A DNA stretch of 64,000 bases from Colwellia sp. 20A7 (lineage in GTDB: Bacteria; Pseudomonadota; Gammaproteobacteria; Enterobacterales; Alteromonadaceae), in contig NZ_CP047130.1 in NCBI RefSeq assembly GCF_009832865.1, forward strand, positions 434,001-498,000. Direction: 5' to 3'. The translations under genes and the position numbers were made by a program. Below, in pieces: positions 38,502 to 46,755 of this stretch; position 1 is the first letter of the stretch; the number at the start of each line of letters is the position of its first letter. The notes beneath the pieces were generated by a model that was given only the letters and a program-made list of their open reading frames with translations, had not been told where the DNA came from and made no database searches.

Positions 38502-38984
38502 TCACTTCAGTTGGCTGTCTAAATTAGAAACAATCTTGTTAAATTTCTCATTAGAAATTCGGCCATGAAGTTCATCATTAATTCTAATGTTAGGACCTGT
38601 TGCACAGTTACCGAGGCAATAAACGCTATCCAAACTGAATTTTTTATCACTTGTCATTTCGTGATAATCAATATTTAGAAAGTCTTTGGCATGTTCTTCA
38701 AGTTGTCGACCTCCTCGAGATTGGCAAGCTTCTGCTCGGCAAATCTGAATTTGATAGTCACTTGGAGGAGCGACACGAAATTGATGATAAAAACTAATAA
38801 CACCGTGAATTTCTGCTGGTGTTTGTTTTAACTTTGTTGCTATTCGTTCTATTGCTTGAGGTGCTATATAACCCACTTCTTTTTGAATGGCATGTAATAT
38901 AGGAAGCAAAGAGCCTTTTTTATTTTTTAAAGAATCAATGATGTTTTCCACATTGGACAATGGGGAGGATAATTCTATTCGCAT
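38502..38984 (-). CDS. fdsG: Formate dehydrogenase gamma subunit FdsG ([2Fe-2S])
   Basis: NuoE-like subunit carrying a [2Fe-2S] cluster. The four ligands are in CRAEACQSRGG and CLGNCATGPN. First gene of the reverse-strand fds operon. The ATG at 38984 is chosen over a TTG at 39008 because an AGGAG ribosome binding site lies 5 bases upstream; the product is 160 residues. A 28-bp palindrome with the core ATATGAAATTAATTACATAT begins 32 bases upstream of this start, well placed for an operator. Confidence 0.95.
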   Translation of the reverse strand: MRIELSSPLSNVENIIDSLKNKKGSLLPILHAIQKEVGYIAPQAIERIATKLKQTPAEIHGVISFYHQFRVAPPSDYQIQICRAEACQSRGGRQLEEHAKDFLNIDYHEMTSDKKFSLDSVYCLGNCATGPNIRINDELHGRISNEKFNKIVSNLDSQLK

Positions 38985-39015
38985 ACAAACTCCTGATGGT
39001 TGTGACAAAATACAT

Positions 39016-39035
39016 ATATGAAATTAATTACATAT
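39016..39035. promoter_or_regulatory. Operator-like palindrome 1 (fdsG side)
   Basis: ATATGAAATTAATTACATAT, 9 of 10 base pairs symmetric, extended outward by ACA / TGT (39012-39039). It lies 32 bases upstream of the fdsG ATG in the divergent fdsG/regulator region. Shares ATATGAA and CATAT at the same spacing with three other sites in this window. Confidence 0.75.
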
Positions 39036-39095
39036 TTGTTATTGTCTATAGTTCTTTTTATACGCTGACTATATCACCATTGGTTTGGTATAAGA

Positions 39096-39115
39096 ATATG
39101 AATAATAGTTCATAA
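39096..39115. promoter_or_regulatory. Operator-like palindrome 2 (regulator side)
   Basis: ATATGAATAATAGTTCATAA, the ATATGAA-N6-TTCATAT pattern with one end mismatch. Centre is 80 bases from site 1, in the same 263-base divergent intergenic region. Confidence 0.7.
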
Positions 39116-39247
39116 ATGTGTCTTTTTTTTATTCGATCCAGGTGTTTGATTTATTTGCTAAATATAAAAAAATAGACTAATTACTCAAATATTTATCTAC
39201 GGTTAAAGCCATTAAAATTTACATTAAAATAATAATTAGGTGCAAAA

Positions 39248-40336
39248 ATGACTGATAAAATAGCGTTATCTAAGAGAATTCACATTAAACCAGCATGGTC
39301 GTTTTATGATGAAAAGGGTGAGTATGTGGATCCTCGACTTTTTGTTTTGCTCAGTGCTATACATAATTCTGGAAAATTGACGATAGCGGCGACAGAATTG
39401 GGGATGTCTTATCGACACGTCTGGAATGTATTAAAAAAATGGACTGAATTTTTTGGCTCTGATCTAGTCGCATTAAAAAAAGGAAGAGGGGCGCTGTTAA
39501 CGCCGTTGGGAGAAAAATTACTTTGGGCTGAACAAAGAGCTCAAGCACGATTTGAACCTCAATTAATCAGTATTGCATCAGAATTGAATTTAGAAATACA
39601 AAAACATTTAATGGTCAAAGAACCCTTGTTAAAAATTGCAGCAAGCTATGGGTATGCTATTGCTTTGCTACCTAATTTCACTAATAAATTTAAATTAGAT
39701 CTACAATATCGGAGTTATGAAGAATCATTTGATGCTTTAAGCAAAGGGGAGTGCAATATAGCGGCATTTCATTTACCTACTGATATTGTTAGCCAAAGGT
39801 TAATTGATATTTATAGTAAATACTTTAAAGCGAATACCTATAAAGTGATTCGCTTTGTTACACGTAAACAAGGCTTGATAGTTCAAAAAGATAACCCGAA
39901 AAATATTACTAAAATGACAGATTTACAGAAGAGTGGTATTAAATTTATTAATCGGCAAAAACACTCAGGCACACGATTATTAATAGATGAATTATTAGCA
40001 AGGTCATCGATTGATTCTAAAAGTGTCATTGGCTTTGATAGGTTTGAATTTACACATTCTGCTATAGCTGCTTATGTCGCGTCAGGTATGGCCGATGTCG
40101 GGATTGGTATTGAAACTGCAGCACGTCAATTTGGTTTAGATTTTATTCCCTTAACGACAGAGCATTATGTATTAGTTTGTCATCATAAAACCCTAAAGGA
40201 ACTCTCTGTGCAGCGTTTAATTAAGGAAATAAAAAGTGATAAGTTTCATGAAGAAGTGTCAAGGTTAGCAGGGTATGAATCTACCTCTTGTGGTGATATT
40301 GATGATTTAGAAGAGATGATACCTTGGGACATCTAA
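39248..40336 (+). CDS. Transcription regulator: ModE/LysR-type HTH plus ligand-binding domain
   Basis: A winged helix-turn-helix (about residues 25-95: LFVLLSAIHNSGKLTIAATELGMSYRHVWNVLKKW ... TPLGEKLL) resembles the ModE/LysR N-terminal domain. From about 120 to 340 comes a type 2 periplasmic-binding-like domain (AAFHLPT, FINRQKHSGTRLLIDELLA, HSAIAAYVASGMADVGIGIE), as in regulators that sense oxyanions such as molybdate or tungstate. No molybdate-binding TOBE (MOP) domain is visible. Divergent from the formate dehydrogenase operon, so it probably controls it and may respond to molybdate, tungstate or formate; the ligand is not deducible. Confidence 0.85.
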   Translation: MTDKIALSKRIHIKPAWSFYDEKGEYVDPRLFVLLSAIHNSGKLTIAATELGMSYRHVWNVLKKWTEFFGSDLVALKKGRGALLTPLGEKLLWAEQRAQARFEPQLISIASELNLEIQKHLMVKEPLLKIAASYGYAIALLPNFTNKFKLDLQYRSYEESFDALSKGECNIAAFHLPTDIVSQRLIDIYSKYFKANTYKVIRFVTRKQGLIVQKDNPKNITKMTDLQKSGIKFINRQKHSGTRLLIDELLARSSIDSKSVIGFDRFEFTHSAIAAYVASGMADVGIGIETAARQFGLDFIPLTTEHYVLVCHHKTLKELSVQRLIKEIKSDKFHEEVSRLAGYESTSCGDIDDLEEMIPWDI

Positions 40337-40351
40337 GGGTATCCTTTACAG

Positions 40352-40381
40352 AGTAGAAATGATCACATAGTTAGTGAGATT
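40352..40381. repeat. Solo inverted copy of the 32.7-kb MITE end
   Basis: The reverse complement of this segment matches 32709-32738 with one mismatch over about 30 bases (core CTATGTGATCATTTCTACT). It lies 15 bases after the regulator stop. The two copies therefore face each other across the formate dehydrogenase genes. Confidence 0.8.
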
Positions 40382-40414
40382 ATTATTATTATTTTAACCA
40401 TAGTTATAAATAAA

Positions 40415-40444
40415 AAACCGCTTTAAATTAATTTAAAGCGGTTT
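40415..40444. terminator. Bidirectional terminator between regulator and transporter
   Basis: A 30-base perfect palindrome (AAACCGCTTTAAATT and its complement) with A-runs before and T after, placed between two convergent genes. Confidence 0.85.
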
Positions 40445-40469
40445 AGATAGTTAATTGTATAGTTGAAAA

Positions 40470-40495
40470 CTATTAACTATTAACTATTAACTATT
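40470..40495. repeat. Heptanucleotide tandem repeat at the transporter 3' end
   Basis: CTATTAA repeated three times plus CTATT. The transporter stop codon (40491-40493, minus strand) is inside the last unit. Confidence 0.95.
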
Positions 40496-42212
40496 TACCA
40501 TGTGTGTTTTCAACATGATGTTTAGCGTCTACAGGGCGAATGGTTAAGTTAGCAAAGAAAGCAATAACTAATAAACCGGCCATAGCATACATAGTTGTAT
40601 TGTATAAGCTTGGTGTGGGATCAATAGTACCTGCTGGAACTAATTCCATTAACTTACTTACTGTTACTGTTTTTGCGGCAACAAGCTCATTCAATTGACT
40701 AACGGCAGAACCAAACTTAGCTTGGAATACCGCCGGATCTATTTTCGACACTAAGTCGGCTATAGCGTCATTTACAGACATATTTCTCAGGTATGTAATA
40801 GCGAATGGACCAAGAACACCTGCTGTTGCCCATGCTGTAAGTAAACGACCATGTATTCCGCCAACATGTAAAGTACCAAATATATCAGCTAAGTAAGCCG
40901 GAATCGTTGCAAAACCACCACCATACATAGTGAAGATAACCATTGTGGCAGCGTAGAACATAATTAACCATACTGTAGATGGATCTGCACTCACTTGAGA
41001 GGCCGCATAAGGTATCGACAAGTAGAGCATAGTTCCTAATACGAAGAAGAAATGATAAGTGTTTTTTCTGCCAATAAAGTCGGAAATTGATGCCCAGAAA
41101 AATCTACCGCACATATTAAATACCGAAATCATGAGTACATAAGTACCAGCAAAGGTCGCGGTAGCTACATCAGGTAAAGTTGATCCAAAGATATCAACCA
41201 TCATGGTTTTAGCTACACCAATTACACCAATACCTGCTGTTACGTTGAAACAAAGAACAACCCATAATTTCCAGAATTGTGGTGTTTTCAGTGCTTGATC
41301 AATATGTACATTGTTATGAGTAATCATGCTCTTTGCAGATGCATCTTTATCCGGTGGAGTCCAACCTTCAGGAGTCCAGCCTTCAGGTGGAACACGATAC
41401 GAGAGTGAGGCAATAATCATTACTATAAAGTACACAATACCTAATGTTAAAAATGTGCCAGCAGCACCAGTATCACCAGTGCCAACAACATAAACACCGG
41501 CGTCACCAGGGAAGGCCATTTCTGCAGCTTCATGCGCTGTTGCAACAATAACTTCTACCGTACCAGAGGCTGTTTCTGCAAAACGTTTACCCGCTTCAGT
41601 TATCAATTTTACTGTACTTTCAGTACCTAGATAAGTAGGTGCTACAGCATGGAATTTTAATAGAGAAGAAATTAAAGGAGCGCCGATCATTGCACCACCA
41701 CCAAACCCCATAATAGCCATACCGGTAGCCATTCCGCGTTTATCAGGGAACCAACGGAGCAAAGTGGAAACTGGGGAAACATAGCCTAAGCCTAAGCCAC
41801 ACCCCCCAAGGGCGCCATAACCTAAGTAAACAAGCCATAATTGATGGGTAGATATACCAAAACTACCAATGATAAAGCCACCACCCCAAAGAAATGCGGC
41901 TGTAACACCAACACAACGAGGACCAACTTCTTCTAGCCACTTTCCAGCGACTGCAGCAGATAAACCAAGAAAAACAATAGCAACAGAGAATATCCAAACG
42001 ACATTACTTAAAGACCAATCGCCAGATGAGCTAGTAACGACTCCTAACTCTTTAATTAGCGCAGGATTAAATATACTCCATGCGTAAACAGAACCAATAC
42101 ATAAATGAATTGCAATAGATGCTGGCGGGACTAGCCAGCGATTAAACCCCGATTTAGCAATTATTTTATCTTTCATTAAGAAAGAAAAAAAGCCCCCACT
42201 TTTATTCGACAT
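40491..42212 (-). CDS. OFA-family MFS transporter (oxalate/formate antiporter type)
   Basis: Twelve-helix major facilitator protein. RWLVPPASIAIHLCIGSVYAWSIF and YVSPVSTLLRWFPDKRGMATGMAIMGFGGGA are strong OFA-family signatures. At 573 residues it is about 130 longer than OxlT-like members because of two hydrophilic insertions, at about residues 190-258 (helix 5-6) and 479-534 (before the last helix). Placement beside formate dehydrogenase and shared upstream palindromes suggest formate, oxalate or another small carboxylate as substrate, which is inference. Transcribed toward the regulator, with a 1.2-kb upstream gap. Confidence 0.88.
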   Translation of the reverse strand: MSNKSGGFFSFLMKDKIIAKSGFNRWLVPPASIAIHLCIGSVYAWSIFNPALIKELGVVTSSSGDWSLSNVVWIFSVAIVFLGLSAAVAGKWLEEVGPRCVGVTAAFLWGGGFIIGSFGISTHQLWLVYLGYGALGGCGLGLGYVSPVSTLLRWFPDKRGMATGMAIMGFGGGAMIGAPLISSLLKFHAVAPTYLGTESTVKLITEAGKRFAETASGTVEVIVATAHEAAEMAFPGDAGVYVVGTGDTGAAGTFLTLGIVYFIVMIIASLSYRVPPEGWTPEGWTPPDKDASAKSMITHNNVHIDQALKTPQFWKLWVVLCFNVTAGIGVIGVAKTMMVDIFGSTLPDVATATFAGTYVLMISVFNMCGRFFWASISDFIGRKNTYHFFFVLGTMLYLSIPYAASQVSADPSTVWLIMFYAATMVIFTMYGGGFATIPAYLADIFGTLHVGGIHGRLLTAWATAGVLGPFAITYLRNMSVNDAIADLVSKIDPAVFQAKFGSAVSQLNELVAAKTVTVSKLMELVPAGTIDPTPSLYNTTMYAMAGLLVIAFFANLTIRPVDAKHHVENTHGK

Positions 42213-42513
42213 TATTTAATACCTTATAGCTACAGCCTGATATAAATATTTATACTTAAGCAGCTAGAACACCTATGAATGATAATGACAGTATATATTT
42301 ATTTAAGAACAAATATTATTTTGTTCATCAAAATATATAATGCTTACCGTTATTCTTTGTTCTAAATTATTCATAGTGAAGCGGCATTAAATATAAAAAG
42401 AGAATAATTAAGTTGAATTTTTATTTTTATAAAATCTTATAACTAAGGATAATTATAATTATTATATTTTTTTATTAATCAATTTAATCACTTTAGTTTC
42501 ACTAATATGAGAG

Positions 42514-42533
42514 ATATGAATTTAATTTCATAT
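42514..42533. promoter_or_regulatory. Operator-like palindrome 3 (transporter upstream region)
   Basis: ATATGAATTTAATTTCATAT, near-perfect ATATGAA-N6-TTCATAT, 302 bases upstream of the transporter ATG. Same motif as sites near fdsG. Confidence 0.65.
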
Positions 42534-42583
42534 CTGTCTTTTTATTAGTCAAAAAAGTATAGCACTGGAATATTACCATTAAA

Positions 42584-42603
42584 ATATGAACAAACTTTCA
42601 TAT
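42584..42603. promoter_or_regulatory. Operator-like palindrome 4 (transporter upstream region)
   Basis: ATATGAACAAACTTTCATAT, extended by A/T on each side. Its centre is 70 bases from site 3. The surrounding 42213-42740 region otherwise holds no gene. Confidence 0.65.
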
Positions 42604-42742
42604 TCTAATGCTTGGTTTTTAGCTGGCGTTGACTTAAAGATAGGGAGGGTAAGGACTTAAATAATTCATAAAAAATGGGCAATAAATGCAGTGTGATTCG
42701 TTACTCATTTGGAACGAAATAAAGCACATATAAAGGTTATAA

Positions 42743-42892
42743 CAAAAATCATGTGAATTACTAGAGTCAACGACGCAAAGCTTTGAGCAAATTGCTCATA
42801 GTATGGGTTATGATGATGTAAATAGCCTTCGTAAGGTATTTATTAAAATAATAGGGTTAACACCTACAGCTTTTAGAGCCAGATTTGTTTAG
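42743..42892 (+). pseudogene. Remnant of a GlxA/AraC-family regulator (C-terminal HTH)
   Basis: The frame from 42743 to the stop at 42892 encodes CELLESTTQSFEQIAHSMG, then YDDVNSLRKVFIKIIG and LTPTAFRARF. This is the second helix-turn-helix of AraC-type regulators, closest by eye to the GlxA subfamily. There is no upstream start or N-terminal domain: a stop lies just before it and the preceding DNA is not recognisably coding. It is the 3' relic of a deleted gene. The rest of 42893-43380 shows nothing I can support. Confidence 0.75.
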
Positions 42893-43382
42893 GTGCTATG
42901 AAATAGAACTTAATATAGCAGCCAGTATTTTTAACTTTAGCATTATTCAAGTAAGCATCATAAGCAAATATTATTAACTTAAGGTTACTTAGCATTAAGT
43001 GTGGCAAGTGATTTTCTAACGTTCGATGAGAGTGGGTACTTTATGAAAATATAAAGTTTAATTATTTTCATTGTGTAGGGAACTTTAAGCCGAATAAGTA
43101 CTCTTACTATATGAAGATACTTATTCCCTTAGTGTTTCATGTTTTTATAATACGTTTACTTGATTTCAGGTGAACGTTTTTTTTTGCCTGATTTTCAAAC
43201 TAATGATTAACGACAACACTGTTAAGTAATTGAAAAATAATATCTATATAAGAAGGTTGAGTTTAAGTGGTATGCTTACTATTGACTAGTTTTCTATGTT
43301 GATAATGAAAAATAACGCGAAATAATCAGCATTGTGGTTTACACCAATATATTGTTTTTTGTCATAGCACATTCAAAAAATC

Positions 43383-43424
43383 GTCACACTTCTGTAAGAA
43401 ACCTTTATTAGCCTTACCTATAAT
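43383..43424 (+). promoter_or_regulatory. Weak Pho-box-like repeats and -10 before the phosphoesterase gene
   Basis: CGTCACACTTC followed by TGTAAGAAACC at 11-base spacing, then TATAAT at 43419-43424. It resembles a degenerate PhoB site with a good -10 hexamer 20 bases before the start codon. The match is weaker than the one at 44341. Confidence 0.4.
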
Positions 43425-43444
43425 GACTCATTATGGGAATTATC

Positions 43445-44251
43445 ATGTCAAAAGCGCATTATAAAACTGTTTGGTTGTCTGATATTCACTTAGGCTGCAA
43501 AGACTGTAAGGCTGAGTATTTACTAGATTTTCTTGATCATAGTCAAATAGACACCTTATATCTTGTGGGCGATATTGTTGATATTTGGGCAATGTCCAAA
43601 CAATTTCGTTGGCCGAAAGCACATAATAACTTATTTCATAAACTACTCTCTCTACCTTCTGATGGCACTCGAGTTATTTATTTACCTGGAAATCATGACG
43701 AACCCCTTCAAAAGTATAATGGGATGAATTTTGGTGATATCGAGATTCATAGAAGCTATACACATATAACAGCTCAAGGTAAAAAACTTTTGGTGTTACA
43801 TGGTGACCAGTTTGACCAACAAGTTTGTTTTGGCCCTGTGCATTCATGGGTTGGGGATGTATTGTATGATTTTTTGTTGTTTTTAAATCGTTGGTATAAC
43901 TGGACGCGAGTAAAATCAGGCCAGCCTTATTGGTCATTAGCTAGTTATATTAAGGGAAAATTGACAGGGGCTGGTAAGGCAATAGCGCGATATAGAAAAG
44001 CGTGTTGCGATACTGCAAAAAAACAAGGTTTTGATGGTGTTGTCTGTGGGCATATTCATCACCCTGAAATCGTTGAAGAAGGGGGTGTTCTATATCTAAA
44101 TGATGGTGACTGGATTGAAAACTGCTCAGCCTTAGTGGAGTCTAATAGGGGGGACTTATCACTTGTTTATTGGGCTAAAATTAATAATGTTAGTAACCTT
44201 ATTAATATTGACCCTGAAAAAAACATCCCCAAAGGGCGTAAGATTGCATAA
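43445..44251 (+). CDS. Calcineurin-type metallophosphoesterase, LpxH/PlcP family
   Basis: Metal-dependent phosphoesterase of COG2908 type. Metal ligands are in SDIHLG (D13, H15), VGDIVD (D43), PGNHDE (N83, H84), LHGDQ (H119) and CGHIHHPE. The family includes LpxH (UDP-2,3-diacylglucosamine hydrolase) and PlcP, a phospholipase C that releases diacylglycerol during phosphate starvation. Length 268 and the neighbours (acyltransferase, PAP2, glycosyltransferase) make PlcP-like function plausible; LpxH-like remains possible. The ATG at 43445 follows a GGGA ribosome binding site by 6 bases; 43433 is an alternative. Confidence 0.85.
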   Translation: MSKAHYKTVWLSDIHLGCKDCKAEYLLDFLDHSQIDTLYLVGDIVDIWAMSKQFRWPKAHNNLFHKLLSLPSDGTRVIYLPGNHDEPLQKYNGMNFGDIEIHRSYTHITAQGKKLLVLHGDQFDQQVCFGPVHSWVGDVLYDFLLFLNRWYNWTRVKSGQPYWSLASYIKGKLTGAGKAIARYRKACCDTAKKQGFDGVVCGHIHHPEIVEEGGVLYLNDGDWIENCSALVESNRGDLSLVYWAKINNVSNLINIDPEKNIPKGRKIA

Positions 44252-44340
44252 CTTAAATAGTTAATGTTTTTTGATATTAGTATTAACGATAATGCTAGAG
44301 CGGACGTCACGCTTTTCTGATGTTTAATCACTTATCAAGA

Positions 44341-44393
44341 TGTCACAAAGTTGTCATTTAAACGTCAAATATTAGCCATAAAAGTACTATATT
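44341..44393 (+). promoter_or_regulatory. PhoB-box-like triple repeat upstream of the OlsF-like gene
   Basis: TGTCACAAAGT, TGTCATTTAAA and CGTCAAATATT follow each other at exact 11-base spacing (44341, 44352, 44363), the classic arrangement of PhoB half-sites. A TATATT at 44388-44393 could be the -10. It ends 40 bases upstream of the start codon at 44433. Confidence 0.65.
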
Positions 44394-44432
44394 CTGGGTA
44401 ATCAGTGAATAGCTGATTATGGCGGAATTAAT

Positions 44433-46148
44433 ATGTTCAATGTCGACCAAGTTGTTAATGACAGTCTACCGAAAATGAATCATCAGTCATTGATGAGCAA
44501 AAGTATCAGAAACATTTTACGTTATCTTTTGCATGAAAAAGCCTTACTGACTATCGAGAAACAATATCCATATGCCAAAGGATTAGACTTTGCCGAAGCA
44601 ATGCTCGATCACTTTGATTTTGGCTATTGTGTCAGTGATAAAGATAGAGAAAAAATTCCGGCAACCGGTAAAGTTATTATCATCGCGAATCATCCTATTG
44701 GCACTTTAGATGGCGCAGTATTAATAAAGATGATCAGTGAAGTTAGGCCAGACTTTAAGGTAGTTGCTAACGACTTATTAATGAATGTTAAACCATTACA
44801 CTCCCTATTATTACCAGTGAATAATATGGGTAATAAAACACCGAAAAAAAACCTTGAAGCAATTTATCAGCACCTGAATAACGAGGGCGCTGTGATTATT
44901 TTCCCTGCTGGAGAGGTCTCTCGTATGGGAGCTAGTGGGATACGTGATGGTAGTTGGCATAAGGGGTTTCTTAATTTCGCTACCGCTACGCAATCACCTA
45001 TTCTTCCTGTTTATATGGATGCACGAAACTCTGCTTTTTTCTATGCAATATCAGCAGTGTACAAACCATTATCTACGTTACTATTGATTAAGGAAATGTT
45101 CAAACAAGCGCACAAACGCATGAATATTAAAATTGGTGATGTCATCCCATTTGAATATTTTGACTCTCTTGATGTGCCGCAAATCAGTAAAGTAAAATTG
45201 TTTAAAAAGCATTTATACAATATTGCTCGAAATAAAGCTGAAATATTAAAAACAGAAAAAGCCATTGCTCATCCAGAGAATCGCGCAGAGCTTAGAGCAG
45301 CTATTCGCAACTGTGAACTATTGGGGAATACTGCAGACGGCAAGAAAATATTACTTTATCGTCAGCAAGGCAGCTCACCTATTATGCGTGAAATTGGTCG
45401 GCTCAGGGAGGTTGCTTTTCGTTTAGTGGGAGAAGGAACAGGAAAACGTCGAGATATTGATGGGTATGATCTAGATTATTTACATTTGATTTTATGGGAC
45501 GACGATGACTTAGAAGTAGTAGGTGCCTATCGCTTTGCTGAAACTCAGAAGTTAATCGATAATCCACAATCTCAGGGAATATATACTAATACGTTATTTG
45601 ATTATCAACCTAGTATGACACCAATATTTACCAAAGGCTTAGAGTTGGGCCGTAGTTTTGTTCAACCAAAATATTGGGGGAAACGAAGTTTAGACTATTT
45701 ATGGGTAGGAATAGGGGCGTTTGTAGCTAAAAATCCGCAATATCGTTATTTGTTTGGGCCTGTCAGTATTAGTAATGCTTTACCAACACCGGCCAAAAAT
45801 TTACTTGTACATTACTACCAGCATTATTTTCCGAGTGAAGAAATGATAGCGAAAGCGAAAATACCTTTTCAACTTGACGATATGGAAAAAGGTGAACTGC
45901 TTGCAGCATTTGATGGTGCTGATAAAGAAAAAGATTTTGTAACCTTGAAGCATTTATTGGCGAATTGTGGTGTAAGTGTACCAACACTTTATAAGCAATA
46001 TTCTTCTTTATGTGAAGAGGGCGGTGTCAGTTTTTCAGCATTTAATATTGATCCAGATTTTAATGATTGTGTTGATGGTTTAGTGGTGGTTGATCTTGAT
46101 AAATTGCTCACTAAAAAACGCATTCGTTATATTGAAAAGCATCAATAA
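44433..46148 (+). CDS. Two-domain acyltransferase resembling OlsF (ornithine-lipid synthase)
   Basis: The N-terminal half (about residues 55-290) is a PlsC/LPLAT-type O-acyltransferase with NHPIGTLDG (86-94) and IIFPAGEVSR (about 155-164). The C-terminal half (about 300-560) is a GNAT-like N-acyltransferase of the OlsB/hemolysin type: REIGRLREVAFRLVGEGTG, DYLHLILWD and ELGRSFVQPKYWG. This order matches OlsF, which makes ornithine lipids by itself by acylating ornithine and then the hydroxyacyl product. 571 residues fits. The upstream PhoB-like site fits phosphate-free lipid synthesis under starvation. The amino-acid substrate is inferred and could be lysine or glycine. Confidence 0.85.
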   Translation: MFNVDQVVNDSLPKMNHQSLMSKSIRNILRYLLHEKALLTIEKQYPYAKGLDFAEAMLDHFDFGYCVSDKDREKIPATGKVIIIANHPIGTLDGAVLIKMISEVRPDFKVVANDLLMNVKPLHSLLLPVNNMGNKTPKKNLEAIYQHLNNEGAVIIFPAGEVSRMGASGIRDGSWHKGFLNFATATQSPILPVYMDARNSAFFYAISAVYKPLSTLLLIKEMFKQAHKRMNIKIGDVIPFEYFDSLDVPQISKVKLFKKHLYNIARNKAEILKTEKAIAHPENRAELRAAIRNCELLGNTADGKKILLYRQQGSSPIMREIGRLREVAFRLVGEGTGKRRDIDGYDLDYLHLILWDDDDLEVVGAYRFAETQKLIDNPQSQGIYTNTLFDYQPSMTPIFTKGLELGRSFVQPKYWGKRSLDYLWVGIGAFVAKNPQYRYLFGPVSISNALPTPAKNLLVHYYQHYFPSEEMIAKAKIPFQLDDMEKGELLAAFDGADKEKDFVTLKHLLANCGVSVPTLYKQYSSLCEEGGVSFSAFNIDPDFNDCVDGLVVVDLDKLLTKKRIRYIEKHQ

Positions 46149-46242
46149 TTCTAGTGTGATTCGCTTGATTGCTAGATAAACCCTCTTTAAAGAGAGCAGT
46201 ATTCAACTACCACATATAACAAAGAAACTAGAGGAAATGGCT

Positions 46243-46755
46243 ATGCTTAATGACATTTATCAATATGATCTTCGTGTATTATTATGGTGTAGAAAATCTC
46301 GATTTTATCCTCAGTTTATTGCCATGGTTCGTATTATTTCTCGAACGGGTGATGGTTATATACAGTTTCTACTGCCATTATGCTATTGGCTAATAAGTCC
46401 TCAAGAAGGAAAGCACTTTGTTATTATATTGCTTTGGGCTTGTGCTATAGAGCGGTTATTATATTTTGTGTTAAAAAATAGCTTAAAGCGTAGGCGCCCA
46501 CCTGAAATAGTGACAGGCTTCACCAGTGTAATTGAAGCCTCAGATCAGTTTAGTTTTCCTTCTGGACATACCATGGCAGCATTTCTCTTAGCTAACTTAT
46601 GTGTGCTTGAGTTAGGGATAATTGCATCACCACTTTATTTTTGGGCAACGAGTGTTGCAATATCACGGGTAATACTTGGTGTTCATTTTCCAACAGATAC
46701 GCTGGTAGGTGCTACTTTAGGAAGTAGTATTGCTTATGTTGTGGTGATGGTGTGA
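46243..46755 (+). CDS. PAP2-family membrane phosphatase
   Basis: Acid-phosphatase-superfamily membrane enzyme with all three signature blocks: KNSLKRRRP, FPSGHTM, and SRVILGVHFPTDTL. About five or six hydrophobic segments. Such enzymes remove phosphate from phosphatidate, phosphatidylglycerophosphate or undecaprenyl diphosphate. Between an OlsF-like acyltransferase and a glycosyltransferase, phosphatidate to diacylglycerol is an attractive role (inference). The ATG at 46243 is 8 bases after a GAGG; the ATG at 46237 is too close to it. Overlaps the next gene by 4 bases. Confidence 0.88.
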   Translation: MLNDIYQYDLRVLLWCRKSRFYPQFIAMVRIISRTGDGYIQFLLPLCYWLISPQEGKHFVIILLWACAIERLLYFVLKNSLKRRRPPEIVTGFTSVIEASDQFSFPSGHTMAAFLLANLCVLELGIIASPLYFWATSVAISRVILGVHFPTDTLVGATLGSSIAYVVVMV

